From assembly GCA_913775715.1 (NCBI GenBank), contig CAJYMC010000008.1:1-64000 (forward strand): a stretch of DNA of 64,000 nt, in the 5' to 3' direction. Source of the DNA: an uncultured Exiguobacterium sp. (GTDB taxonomy: Bacteria > Bacillota > Bacilli > Exiguobacteriales > Exiguobacteriaceae). How positions within the stretch are numbered: the first letter of the stretch is position 1; every line of letters begins with the position of its first letter. The notes under the pieces were generated by a model, which searched no databases, was not told the origin of the DNA, and saw only the letters and a list, made by a program, of their open reading frames with translations. Shown here piece by piece: positions 32,494-40,879 of this stretch. The position numbers and the translations under genes are program-made.

Positions 32494-32508
32494 AGGAGGA
32501 CTCCTCCT
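32494..32508. repeat. AGGAGGA-C-TCCTCCT palindrome in a divergent promoter region
   Basis: A 15-base near-perfect palindrome lies between the CHAD gene (minus) and the MATE gene (plus). As RNA it forms a 6-bp hairpin (AGGAGG-ACT-CCTCCT) that hides a Shine-Dalgarno-like sequence. It is 16 bases ahead of the MATE ATG, too far for AGGAGG to act as its ribosome binding site. Confidence 0.6.
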
Positions 32509-32524
32509 GAAATGTGGTGGAAAC

Positions 32525-33880
32525 ATGTTAGAAACAATTACGTTCTCAGGAAAGATGAAACAATTCATGAAAATCTTCTTTCCCATTCTCGTAACGCAAG
32601 TCGCGTTTTATTTAATCAGTTTTTTTGATACGGTCATGGCCGGTCGTTATGGGTCAGCTGATTTAGCGGGAGTCGGGGTCGGAGCGAGTCTCTGGGCGCC
32701 TGTTTATACAGGGCTGACCGGCATTCTACTTGCCGTCGCACCACTTGTTTCCCAAGCGATGGGAGCGAAACGCGAGCGGGAAGTCAAACGAATCGTCATG
32801 CAGGCGTTGTACGTCGCTGTCGTGATCATCGGTTTGACAGTCGTCATCGGACTCCTCGCCGTCAATCCGATTCTCGAACGGATGGAGTTATCGGCGGAAG
32901 CGCGTGAAGTCGCGCGGAATTATCTCGTGATGCTAGCGCTCGGAATCGTACCGATGTTCGTGTTCTTCGTCTTACGAACACTCGTCGATTCATTAGGTAA
33001 ATCGAACATCACGATGGTCTTACTACTAATCTCTTTACCCATTAACGTCCTTTTCAATTATCTATTCATCTTCGGAAACTTCGGTTTTCCGGAACTCGGT
33101 GGTGTCGGCGCGGGAGTCGCGACCGCGATCACGTACTGGATTCTTTGTCTAGCGATCATCGCTGTCGTCTTTAAAGGAGAATTGTTCCAACGTCTTGGCA
33201 TTCTTCGTCGTTTTTACCGTCCGGACATGAAACGGATTAAGGAATTGATTCTACTCGGTGCACCGATCGGTCTCGCGATTTTTTCAGAAGTCAGTATTTT
33301 TTCAGCCGTCACTTTGTTGCTTGGAGCATATGGCGATGTCATCATCGGTGCCTATCAAGCTGCGATCAACTTCGCTTCGTTCGTCTATATGATTCCGTTA
33401 TCCGCTGCGTCCGCATTGACGATCACAGTCGGTTTCGAGGTCGGAGCCAAACGGATCAAGGATGCGGTTCAGTATGTCGGCATCGGATTGACAATGTGTG
33501 TTGCGGTTTCCGTGTTTTCCGGTATTCTCTTGTACTTAAAGAATGAAGAACTCGCGGCGTTATATAGTCGAGACCCGCAAGTCATCGAAGCAGCCGCACA
33601 TTTCATGATTCTCGCGATTTTTTTCCAATTGTCGGATGCCGTTGCGGCACCAACGCAAGGTGCATTACGTGGATTCAAGGACGTCAACGTCACTTTCTTG
33701 TTAACGATCGCAGCCTACTGGGTCATCGGACTACCATTAGGTTTTTATCTTGAACGCTACACAGCGCTTGGACCAGATGGATACTGGTGGGGATTGATCA
33801 TCGGTCTTGCGGTCGGAGCGACGCTATTGCTTGTTCGTCTAATGTACTTAATCCGTAAATCAAGGAGGCTGGCATCTTGA
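32525..33880 (+). CDS. MATE family efflux transporter
   Basis: A 451-residue membrane protein with about twelve hydrophobic helices. Two MATE halves are recognisable: the N-terminal FPILVTQVAFYLISFFDTVMAGRYG with the Asp used for cation coupling, and the second half starting near GAPIGLAIFSEVS. It would export cationic drugs or metabolites with Na+ or H+. The ATG follows GGTGG. The stop overlaps the TTG start of the MprF gene (TTGA), so the two products are translationally coupled; a link to lipid or peptide resistance is inference. Confidence 0.9.
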   Translation: MLETITFSGKMKQFMKIFFPILVTQVAFYLISFFDTVMAGRYGSADLAGVGVGASLWAPVYTGLTGILLAVAPLVSQAMGAKREREVKRIVMQALYVAVVIIGLTVVIGLLAVNPILERMELSAEAREVARNYLVMLALGIVPMFVFFVLRTLVDSLGKSNITMVLLLISLPINVLFNYLFIFGNFGFPELGGVGAGVATAITYWILCLAIIAVVFKGELFQRLGILRRFYRPDMKRIKELILLGAPIGLAIFSEVSIFSAVTLLLGAYGDVIIGAYQAAINFASFVYMIPLSAASALTITVGFEVGAKRIKDAVQYVGIGLTMCVAVSVFSGILLYLKNEELAALYSRDPQVIEAAAHFMILAIFFQLSDAVAAPTQGALRGFKDVNVTFLLTIAAYWVIGLPLGFYLERYTALGPDGYWWGLIIGLAVGATLLLVRLMYLIRKSRRLAS

Positions 33881-36435
33881 AATTCTCAAAACAACGCATC
33901 ATGACGATTGCGAAGATCATCTTGCCGATCGTCCTGATCGGATTCATTTTTTATCAAGGACAAAATGAATTGCGCAGTTTGTCCCTGAAGGAGTCGATTC
34001 AAGCAATCCGCCAAGTACCGTCTTGGCAGTTCATTCTGTTGATTCTTTCAGGTCTTTTGGCAGTCTCGACGATGTTCTTTTACGACTTCTTCTTGTTGCG
34101 CTCGCTAGAAGCAAAAGCACCAGTCGGACTGATTTTTCGAGCGTCCTGGATTGCGAACTCCTTTAACGGCATCATCGGTTTTGGTGGTCTCGCAGGGATG
34201 GCCATCCGGTCCGCCCTGTATCGACCATTCGTCGAAGGTGGACGTCTGTTGAAAGCGATCGGTTGGATGGCACCGACACTGATTAGTGGTCTGTCAATCT
34301 TATCGACGTTATCTCTCTTACACATCTTCCCAGCGTTTGAAGTGCTTGAAATGAAGAAATGGTTGTGGCCCGTCATCATCGGAGTCGCCTTATTCTTCCC
34401 ACTTTATCTGTTGTTCTCGTTTCGACGGGGTAACAGCAGTATTCATCCGAAATCGATTGCCTTATACTCTGTCGTATCGTTGGCGGAGTGGTTCAGTGCC
34501 GGTGTCGTCGTTTATCTTATTTTGGCGGCACTCGGAACGGATGTCAGTTTTGCGAAAGTCATCGGGGTCTTCATCATCGCTGCGACAGCCGGATTGATTT
34601 CGATGGTACCCGGCGGATTCGGTTCGTTTGACTTAGTCTTTTTGATCGGTATGCAACGTGCCGGAGTTGAGGAAGGTATCGTCTTGACGGGATTATTGAT
34701 TTATCGTCTCGTCTACTACTTGATTCCATTTTTGATTGGTGTGGTCTTCTCAGCTCGAGAGTTCAGCGGTCCAGTCGTCAAGATGATTGAGGATAAACCA
34801 ATCGTTGGTCCGTCAGTGGAGGTTGGAGGCGTCATTTGGCGCCTGCAATTGCGATTCCTCAGTAAAATTCGCCACTTCACCTTAGCGTTGATCACGCTTG
34901 TCGCGGGTATCACGATTTGGGGACTGGCGATTTTACCGCCCGTCTCCACGCAGTATGAGTATCTGGAATCGAAATTGCCCCACGAAGCGTTGTTGCTCGC
35001 GAACAGCTTCTTCTTGATGGGCGGACTATTATTCGTCCTCTTATCGACGGCGCTCTATCGTCGAACGAAGCGTTCTTTATATATGATGTACGGCGCATCG
35101 TTCTTCGCGTTGGTCGGTATGGCACTTCGTGGATTTAACTTGATTTCGTTCCTTGCCGTCGTGGTCGTCCTCGCATTGTTATTGATGTCTCGTAACGCGT
35201 TTCACCGGGAGCGGACACTGATTACGACGTCGCGTTTCATCCGGGTCGCGTTCGTTGGTCTGTTGTACATTGGCGGGTTCGTCTTTTTCGGATACGCTTT
35301 TTATGCACTCGGATCGGCAGATGGAACAGAAGTGTATCCATCACACGAAATTTTCATGTTTGCCGCGAGTTCATCTATCTTTGCGCTCGTGTATGGATTA
35401 GTTTTCATACGCTTGTTCAACACCTTTAATCAACCGGTGCTCGGTGAGCGCTTCGATGCTGAAAAGATCGAAACGGTATTGCGTGAACAGGGTGGAAATT
35501 ATTTGAGCCATTTGGCGTTTCTCGGCGATAAACGTTTCTTCTTTTCCGAAACAGGTCGTTCGTTCATCCAATTCAGTCAGACTGGTAATCGGATCATGAT
35601 GCTCGGTGATCCAAGTGGAGATCCAAAGGAGCATTCACAAGTCATTGCCTCGTTCCTGCGCCGTGTCGAAGATCTCGGGTACATTCCGAACATCTATCAA
35701 ATTCAAGCGCAAAACATGTCGTTGTATCATGATTTTGGATTCAACTTCTTTAAACTGGGTGAAGAGGCGATCGTCGATATTCCGTCTTTCACCGTATCAG
35801 GAAAAAAACGGGCTGGACTTCGCTCGATTAAAAATCGCTTTGAACGAGAAGGAATGACATTTGAAGTGGTCGAGCCACCTTTTTCGGATGCATTGTTAGC
35901 AGAACTGCAAGAGGTCTCGGATGAATGGTTAGGTGGTAAGTCTGAAAAAGGATTCTCACTCGGTTACTTCCACGAGCCCTATTTAAACCGGGCGCCAATC
36001 GGCATCATGCGTGAAATGGAAGGGCGGTTGATCGGGTTCATGACATTCATGCCCGCTTACCAAGATGGGGTCCTATCGATTGACCTGATGCGTTTTCGAC
36101 CAGATGGACCAAATGGAATCATGGATGCGATGTTCATCCGACTGTTCGAGTATGCGAAAGATGAAGGCTACCGGACATTCAACATGGGAATGGCGCCGCT
36201 TTCGTCCGTCGGAGAGGACGAGACATCCTTCTGGCAAGAACGTGTGGCAGCAGATGTCTTCAATAATATTCGTTACATGTATAGTTTCACCGGTCTACGA
36301 CGATACAAAGAAAAGTACGATCCAAAATGGGAAGGACGATACCTTGCTTACCGGAAGCGTCAATCGTTACCGATGGCGATTCTAAAAGCAACGCGTCTGA
36401 TTTCTCGAAAAAAAGATCGAATTTTATTACCATGA
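33877..36435 (+). CDS. mprF: Bifunctional phosphatidylglycerol lysyltransferase/flippase MprF
   Basis: An 852-residue MprF homologue of full length. The N-terminal flippase part (about residues 1-540) is a series of hydrophobic helices containing GFGGLAGMAIRS and GLISMVPGGFGSFD. The C-terminal cytosolic synthase (about 545-850) transfers an amino acid from aminoacyl-tRNA to phosphatidylglycerol and holds MMLGDPSGDP, GLRSIKNRFEREGM and FNMGMAPLSSVG. The result is a more positive membrane surface and resistance to cationic peptides. Start is TTG, eight bases after AAGGAGG. Whether it uses Lys or Ala cannot be told by eye. Confidence 0.95.
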   Translation: MKFSKQRIMTIAKIILPIVLIGFIFYQGQNELRSLSLKESIQAIRQVPSWQFILLILSGLLAVSTMFFYDFFLLRSLEAKAPVGLIFRASWIANSFNGIIGFGGLAGMAIRSALYRPFVEGGRLLKAIGWMAPTLISGLSILSTLSLLHIFPAFEVLEMKKWLWPVIIGVALFFPLYLLFSFRRGNSSIHPKSIALYSVVSLAEWFSAGVVVYLILAALGTDVSFAKVIGVFIIAATAGLISMVPGGFGSFDLVFLIGMQRAGVEEGIVLTGLLIYRLVYYLIPFLIGVVFSAREFSGPVVKMIEDKPIVGPSVEVGGVIWRLQLRFLSKIRHFTLALITLVAGITIWGLAILPPVSTQYEYLESKLPHEALLLANSFFLMGGLLFVLLSTALYRRTKRSLYMMYGASFFALVGMALRGFNLISFLAVVVVLALLLMSRNAFHRERTLITTSRFIRVAFVGLLYIGGFVFFGYAFYALGSADGTEVYPSHEIFMFAASSSIFALVYGLVFIRLFNTFNQPVLGERFDAEKIETVLREQGGNYLSHLAFLGDKRFFFSETGRSFIQFSQTGNRIMMLGDPSGDPKEHSQVIASFLRRVEDLGYIPNIYQIQAQNMSLYHDFGFNFFKLGEEAIVDIPSFTVSGKKRAGLRSIKNRFEREGMTFEVVEPPFSDALLAELQEVSDEWLGGKSEKGFSLGYFHEPYLNRAPIGIMREMEGRLIGFMTFMPAYQDGVLSIDLMRFRPDGPNGIMDAMFIRLFEYAKDEGYRTFNMGMAPLSSVGEDETSFWQERVAADVFNNIRYMYSFTGLRRYKEKYDPKWEGRYLAYRKRQSLPMAILKATRLISRKKDRILLP

Positions 36436-36473
36436 TCGATTGACGCATGAAGACGACAGTCGACGGGTATACA

Positions 36474-36515
36474 AAGGGCGACCACTTGTCTTTATACAAG
36501 TGAAGTCGTCCTTTT
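36474..36515 (+). terminator. MATE-mprF terminator
   Basis: GGGCGAC with CACTTGT pairs with ACAAGTG and GTCGTCC around a CTTTAT loop, with a one- or two-base bulge, followed by TTTT. Confidence 0.82.
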
Positions 36516-36540
36516 ATATATCAAGATGAAATGTACAAAG

Positions 36541-36554
36541 GTCTATACAACTAG
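36541..36554. promoter_or_regulatory. Probable NagR operator at the nagA promoter
   Basis: GTCTATACAACTAG fits the pattern GTCTA-N4-ACTAG. The same pattern occurs at 40785-40798 in front of the GntR-type regulator gene. It also resembles the B. subtilis NagR dre site as I remember it (GTATA-GATC-ACTAG). It overlaps the likely -35. Confidence 0.7.
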
Positions 36555-36572
36555 AATTAATAGCGTTATACT
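36544..36572 (+). promoter_or_regulatory. nagAB promoter candidate
   Basis: TATACA (36544-36549), a 17-bp spacer, then TATACT (36567-36572). The weak -35 lies within the NagR-type motif, so bound regulator would block RNA polymerase. Confidence 0.6.
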
Positions 36573-36619
36573 AAATACGGAAGCAAGTCATGGGACGGAC
36601 AGAGAAAGGATGACGACAG

Positions 36620-37777
36620 ATGACAGTAATCATCAATGCCCGGATTTATACGGGAGAGCAGACGATCGAGGATGGATTCATTCGTTACGGTCGAACGATC
36701 GAGGCGATTGGTTTGATGTCGGAATTTAAAACGATCGCAGGAGAAGAGACGATCGATGCGCATCATCAATCGCTCATCCCTGGAATGATCGATGTACACA
36801 TTCATGGAGGATATGATGTCGATGTCATGGATGGGGATGCGAATAGTCTTCGTGACTTCAGTCGTCAGATGTTACAAGAAGGCGTGACATCCTTCTTAGC
36901 GACGACGATCACCCAAGATTGGGCAAACATCACACGAGCGCTCGAGACGGTGCGAACAGTCGTTGAGGAAAAGGATACGACGATTGTTGGTGTTCATCTC
37001 GAAGGGCCGTTCATCAACCCGGATTATGCGGGTGCGCAACCGCACGAACATATCGTTGAACCGGATGTCGAACAGTTCCTGAAATGGCAAGAAGCAGCTG
37101 GCAATACGATCAAACTCGTGACCTATGCCCCAGAACGCCCGGGAGCGCGTGCGTTCGAAGAGGCAGTGCGCTTGACGGGTGCGATTCCGTCTGCCGGACA
37201 TACGGACGCGACGTATGCCCAAAACCAAGCGGGTCATGTCACGCATGGTACCCATCTTTACAATCAAATGCGCGCGCTGCATCACCGGGAGCCGGGAACG
37301 GTCGGGTACTGTCTCCTGACGCCGGAAGTCTATGCCGAGATCATTCCGGACGGGATTCATAGTGCACCGGAAATGGTCGACTTCGCCTACCGGATGAAGG
37401 GCGCTGATCGATTGATTGTTATCACGGATGCGATGCGCGCGAAAGGGCTAGAAGACGGAGAATATGAATTAGGGGGGCAGGCTGTATTCGTTCGAGACGG
37501 TGCGGCACGCCTTAAGAACGGCAGTTTAGCCGGAAGTGTCCTGACGATGGACGCTGCTTTACGAAACATCATCGCCTTTACAGGGTGTACGCTCGAAGAA
37601 GCCGTCCGCATGACATCGGTCAATGCGGCAAGAGAGCTTCAATTGACACAAAAGGGAAGTCTCTCGGTCGGTAAGGATGCGGATATCGTGTTGCTCGACG
37701 AGGGATTACGCATTCAAGAAACGATTCATCGTGGTACGCGATACCGGATCACGAACGGAAAGGAGTCTACCTCATGA
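36620..37777 (+). CDS. nagA: N-acetylglucosamine-6-phosphate deacetylase
   Basis: A 385-residue amidohydrolase that removes acetate from GlcNAc-6-phosphate, the first step in using amino sugars from chitin or recycled peptidoglycan. The metal-binding VHIHGG follows LIPGMID. GVHLEGPF, SAGHTDA and ITDAMRAKG are typical NagA segments. Its stop overlaps the nagB start by four bases. Probably repressed by the GntR-type regulator at 40017-40751. Confidence 0.96.
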   Translation: MTVIINARIYTGEQTIEDGFIRYGRTIEAIGLMSEFKTIAGEETIDAHHQSLIPGMIDVHIHGGYDVDVMDGDANSLRDFSRQMLQEGVTSFLATTITQDWANITRALETVRTVVEEKDTTIVGVHLEGPFINPDYAGAQPHEHIVEPDVEQFLKWQEAAGNTIKLVTYAPERPGARAFEEAVRLTGAIPSAGHTDATYAQNQAGHVTHGTHLYNQMRALHHREPGTVGYCLLTPEVYAEIIPDGIHSAPEMVDFAYRMKGADRLIVITDAMRAKGLEDGEYELGGQAVFVRDGAARLKNGSLAGSVLTMDAALRNIIAFTGCTLEEAVRMTSVNAARELQLTQKGSLSVGKDADIVLLDEGLRIQETIHRGTRYRITNGKESTS

Positions 37778-38535
37778 AATGGATGATCGTAGAAAAAGGA
37801 GAAGAATTAGCACAGGTGGCCTATCAATTTTTAAAACAAGAAATTGAGCGTCATCCGGAAGGGTTGACAGTAGGACTTGCAACGGGCAGTTCACCAGTCG
37901 GCGTTTATGAAGAATGGCGGAAGGACTCGCTCGACTGCCGACATGTGACGACGGTCAATCTAGACGAATATGTCGGCCTCAGCCCAGAGCATCCACAAAG
38001 TTATCATACGTTCATGCAAGAACACTTGTTTAATGACGTACGCTTCAAGGAGTCTTTCGTACCAGTCGGGAATACGGAAAATCCGGTTAAAGAAAGTGAA
38101 CGATATGAAGCGCTCGTCCGTAATCGAGGAATCGATATCCAATTGCTCGGAATCGGAGCGAATGGACATATCGCCTTCAATGAACCAGGTACACCGTTCG
38201 ACGCTAAGACACACGTGACGGAATTGACGGAATCGACACGAGAAGCGAATCAACGCTTCTTTGATCGATTGGAGGAAGTGCCGACGAAAGCAATCACAAT
38301 GGGAATCGGTACGATCATGGAGGCAAAAAAAATCTTGCTCGTCGCTTCAAGCGAACGAAAGGCAGAAGCCGTTCGCGATATGATGGAAGGCATCGCGACG
38401 ACGGATTGTCCGGCGACCGTACTCAAACGTCATGCTGATGTCATGGTGATCTTGGATGAAGAAGCGGCTTCTTTATTGTCAGATGACGCTAAACGTACAG
38501 GTCGGGCTGCCTATCTGAATTTCATGAAAGTATGA
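37774..38535 (+). CDS. nagB: Glucosamine-6-phosphate deaminase
   Basis: A 253-residue isomerase/deaminase that turns glucosamine-6-phosphate into fructose-6-phosphate and ammonia, sending amino sugars into glycolysis. LATGSSPVGVY, NLDEYVGL and GIGANGHIAFNEPG are signature segments. It is coupled to nagA through ATGA and ends the operon at a strong terminator. Confidence 0.97.
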   Translation: MKWMIVEKGEELAQVAYQFLKQEIERHPEGLTVGLATGSSPVGVYEEWRKDSLDCRHVTTVNLDEYVGLSPEHPQSYHTFMQEHLFNDVRFKESFVPVGNTENPVKESERYEALVRNRGIDIQLLGIGANGHIAFNEPGTPFDAKTHVTELTESTREANQRFFDRLEEVPTKAITMGIGTIMEAKKILLVASSERKAEAVRDMMEGIATTDCPATVLKRHADVMVILDEEAASLLSDDAKRTGRAAYLNFMKV

Positions 38536-38555
38536 CGGAGAAACACGAGTGAATC

Positions 38556-38598
38556 AAAAGGTACAGAGCCAATCGATGGATGGGCTCTGTACCTTTTT
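38556..38598 (+). terminator. nagAB terminator
   Basis: AAAAGGTACAGAGCC and GGCTCTGTACCTTTT form a 15-bp perfect stem, followed by a T-run. Confidence 0.92.
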
Positions 38599-38782
38599 GG
38601 TGGTTCTTAAAAGCAGTGAACGAAGCCCGGTCTCATGCGATTTTATATTTTAAGGTAAAGTAGATGGAAGGAATATTGAAAGAAGAGATACGGATAGCAT
38701 CCGTTCTGATGAGAAACAAGATAAAGGATGTACGGATTATTTATAAAGTTATTTCGTACGTTTCCTTTAATCGAATCGTAAA

Positions 38783-38810
38783 TTGACATTTCATTAAATG
38801 TCCGGATAAT
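38783..38810 (+). promoter_or_regulatory. Promoter of the LCP gene
   Basis: TTGACA (38783-38788, consensus), a 16-bp spacer, then GATAAT (38805-38810), about 50 bp before the start. The stretch from the nagB terminator (38599) to this promoter holds nothing else I can support; a 40-codon ORF from about 38664 has only a weak AAGG and looks random. Confidence 0.75.
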
Positions 38811-38858
38811 GGAGATTAGCGAACTTTACGGAAAATTTACATGAAAATGAGGGTTTAC

Positions 38859-39965
38859 ATGATGGAAACGCGATCCGCACGAAAGAGACAACCAAGTGCT
38901 GGCAAGATGTTCTTAAAGATCATCGCTGCACTCATCCTGCTTGTCACAGTCATTGGTTCTGGTTATGCCGGAGCTGTTTTTATCAAGACACAAGAAACAC
39001 TGGCTAGAACACAAATTAAGATTCCTGGCTCAAAAGTCAGCTCTAAATATGATGACGTACCGTCCGAATCGTTCTTGATTCTTGGGACGGACGAAACGAA
39101 AAAAAGCAAGGAACGACATGAACCGGCTCGTTCAGATGTCATGATCGTTGGAATCTTGAACAAAAAGACGGAACAATTAGTGTTGACGAGTATTCCACGT
39201 GATTCACTCGTGAACATCGATTATTCGAAGTATGACATCCCGTACGGTAAGACGGGTGTTGAACAAGATAAAATCACGCATGCCCATTATTTCGGTTCGA
39301 TGGATAAATCGAATTCGTATAACGGTATTAAATTAGCAAAAGAAACCACACAAAACCTGCTCGGCATTCAAATCGATCACGTCGTCAAGGTCAACTTTCA
39401 AGGATTCGTTCAATTGATTGATGCATTAAATGGTGTGGACATCGATGTGCGCTATGCATTTAAAGAACAGGATTCCAAACGAAAAGCGGGTACCGTTACT
39501 GTTGATAAAGGGATGCAACATTTGTCTGGTGAACAAGCACTGGCTTATGTCCGGAATCGTCATGATGATCCGCTCGGTGATATCGGTCGCGGTCAAAAAC
39601 AGATGCAAGTCATTCAAGCAGTCGCGAAGGAAGCAGCAAGTTTCCGTTCGCTTGGTGCATATCGTGATATTTTAGATGCGGTCGGAGACAACGTCGAAAC
39701 GGATTTAGGACCGAATGATTATACCCGTTTAGCGGATTTCACGGCAGCATTACGTAATACAACAGAGTATCAGCTTGCTGGAGAAGGATATATCGGCGTT
39801 AGTGGAAAATGGGAGTATCACCTCGATCCGGCTCAGTTGGAACAAGTAAAGAGTAATTTAGCCAAAGCGATGCAAGGACAGGAAGTTGAACCGATCAAAG
39901 ATGAAACGACTCCTGCACAAAGTACGACAGAAGAGTCGATTACCAATACAGAAACTCAACAATAA
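38859..39965 (+). CDS. LCP (LytR-CpsA-Psr) family cell-wall ligase
   Basis: A membrane-anchored enzyme of about 368 residues. A basic N-terminus and one transmembrane helix are followed by the extracytoplasmic LCP domain with FLILGTDE, RSDVMIVGILN, SIPRDSLV and RNRHDDPLGDIGRGQKQ, whose arginines and aspartates bind the polyprenyl pyrophosphate. LCP proteins attach wall teichoic acid or other glycopolymers to peptidoglycan. The C-terminal tail is Thr/Glu/Gln-rich. GAGGG (38849-38853) supports starting at 38859 or 38862; 38841 is less likely. It lies between nagB and the nag regulator but has its own promoter. Confidence 0.92.
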   Translation: MMETRSARKRQPSAGKMFLKIIAALILLVTVIGSGYAGAVFIKTQETLARTQIKIPGSKVSSKYDDVPSESFLILGTDETKKSKERHEPARSDVMIVGILNKKTEQLVLTSIPRDSLVNIDYSKYDIPYGKTGVEQDKITHAHYFGSMDKSNSYNGIKLAKETTQNLLGIQIDHVVKVNFQGFVQLIDALNGVDIDVRYAFKEQDSKRKAGTVTVDKGMQHLSGEQALAYVRNRHDDPLGDIGRGQKQMQVIQAVAKEAASFRSLGAYRDILDAVGDNVETDLGPNDYTRLADFTAALRNTTEYQLAGEGYIGVSGKWEYHLDPAQLEQVKSNLAKAMQGQEVEPIKDETTPAQSTTEESITNTETQQ

Positions 39966-39970
39966 GCGTT

Positions 39971-40018
39971 GAAAAATCCCCTTATGTCGTCATTATACGA
40001 CGACATAAGGGGATTTTT
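39971..40018. terminator. Bidirectional terminator between LCP and nagR genes
   Basis: AAAATCCCCTTATGTCGTC pairs perfectly with GACGACATAAGGGGATTTT around ATTATAC, a 19-bp stem with T-runs on both strands. It serves both converging genes and overlaps the last codon of nagR. Confidence 0.93.
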
Positions 40019-40751
40019 AGCGTTGTCGTTCCATTTCGACGGTGAAGGTATAGCGGTCTCCCCGGTAAGCGGAGATGACGTATTCAAACGGTTGTTCCGT
40101 CGCAAGATACGTCAGTTGCTCGACGGATAGGACGGGCGAAGCGGTCGACAAACCAAGGTGACCCGCTTCCTCCTTCGTCGCGAGACGTGATTCAAATGTC
40201 TGACTCGCACGTCCGAGGTTCAATCCGCTCGCTTCAGCGAATGCATAGAGCGATGCGGTCGCGACGTCTTGATCAAGTCCGGGTAGGAGTTGTTCCGGGA
40301 TGTAGACGGTCTCAAGAGCAAGCGCTTGCTCATCAGCAATACGTAAGCGTTTCATTTCATATACGGATGCCCCTTCGCGAATCCGGAGCTTGTTGGCAAT
40401 CGTCATCGACGCGTCGATGATTTGATAGGAGAGAAGCGCACTCGTCGGTTCTAGTCCGAGATGTTCCATCTCTTCCGAGAAACTCGTCAAGCCAGACAGT
40501 TGCATGACGATTTTTTTATTCGCGACGAATGTTCCACGTCCTTTTTGACGAATCAAGTAACCGGCGTTGACCAAGTTTGAAATAGCTTGGCGGACCGTCA
40601 TTCGGCTGATTTGATGCGCTTCCGCAAATTCGCGCTCGGACGGAATCAGATCGCCAGGTTGAAGAACACCGCTTTCGATTTGTTGTTTTAAGGCAGCTTC
40701 GATTTGATAGTAGATGGGGAGTGGTGAATTTTTATTGATATGCTGAATCAC
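40017..40751 (-). CDS. nagR: GntR/HutC family regulator, NagR-like
   Basis: A 244-residue regulator with an N-terminal winged helix (about residues 10-75, including LPIYYQIEAALKQQI, SEREFAEAHQISRMTVRQAI and GRGTF) and a C-terminal UTRA ligand domain (SLYAFAEASGL, EYVISAYRGDRYTF). It resembles B. subtilis NagR (YvoA), which represses nagAB and senses GlcN-6-P or GlcNAc-6-P. I chose a GTG start at 40751, nine bases after AAGGGA, because the protein then begins just before the conserved INKNSPLPIYYQ; a much longer ORF upstream has no support. A NagR-like motif lies 34 bp upstream, suggesting self-control. Confidence 0.88.
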   Translation of the reverse strand: MIQHINKNSPLPIYYQIEAALKQQIESGVLQPGDLIPSEREFAEAHQISRMTVRQAISNLVNAGYLIRQKGRGTFVANKKIVMQLSGLTSFSEEMEHLGLEPTSALLSYQIIDASMTIANKLRIREGASVYEMKRLRIADEQALALETVYIPEQLLPGLDQDVATASLYAFAEASGLNLGRASQTFESRLATKEEAGHLGLSTASPVLSVEQLTYLATEQPFEYVISAYRGDRYTFTVEMERQR

Positions 40752-40784
40752 GGCATTTCGTCCCTTCGCGATCGGTAGTCTTTC

Positions 40785-40798
40785 GTCTAGTGTACTAG
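40785..40798. promoter_or_regulatory. Probable NagR operator upstream of nagR
   Basis: GTCTAGTGTACTAG fits GTCTA-N4-ACTAG, the pattern seen at 36541-36554. The CTAGT-GT-ACTAG core is a near-perfect palindrome. It lies 34 bp upstream of the GTG start of nagR, in the divergent region with the AlaX-like gene. Confidence 0.65.
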
Positions 40799-40879
40799 GA
40801 AAAAGGCAAGCCGACAAACGATTCTGGATGAAATATGGCATAATACAGAGTGAAACTGACAGAGAAAGGTGGTCGAGGC

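Noticed and set aside
38664..38786. 40-codon ORF upstream of the LCP gene
   Set aside because: Only a weak AAGG precedes it, composition looks random, and it ends in the -35 of the LCP promoter.
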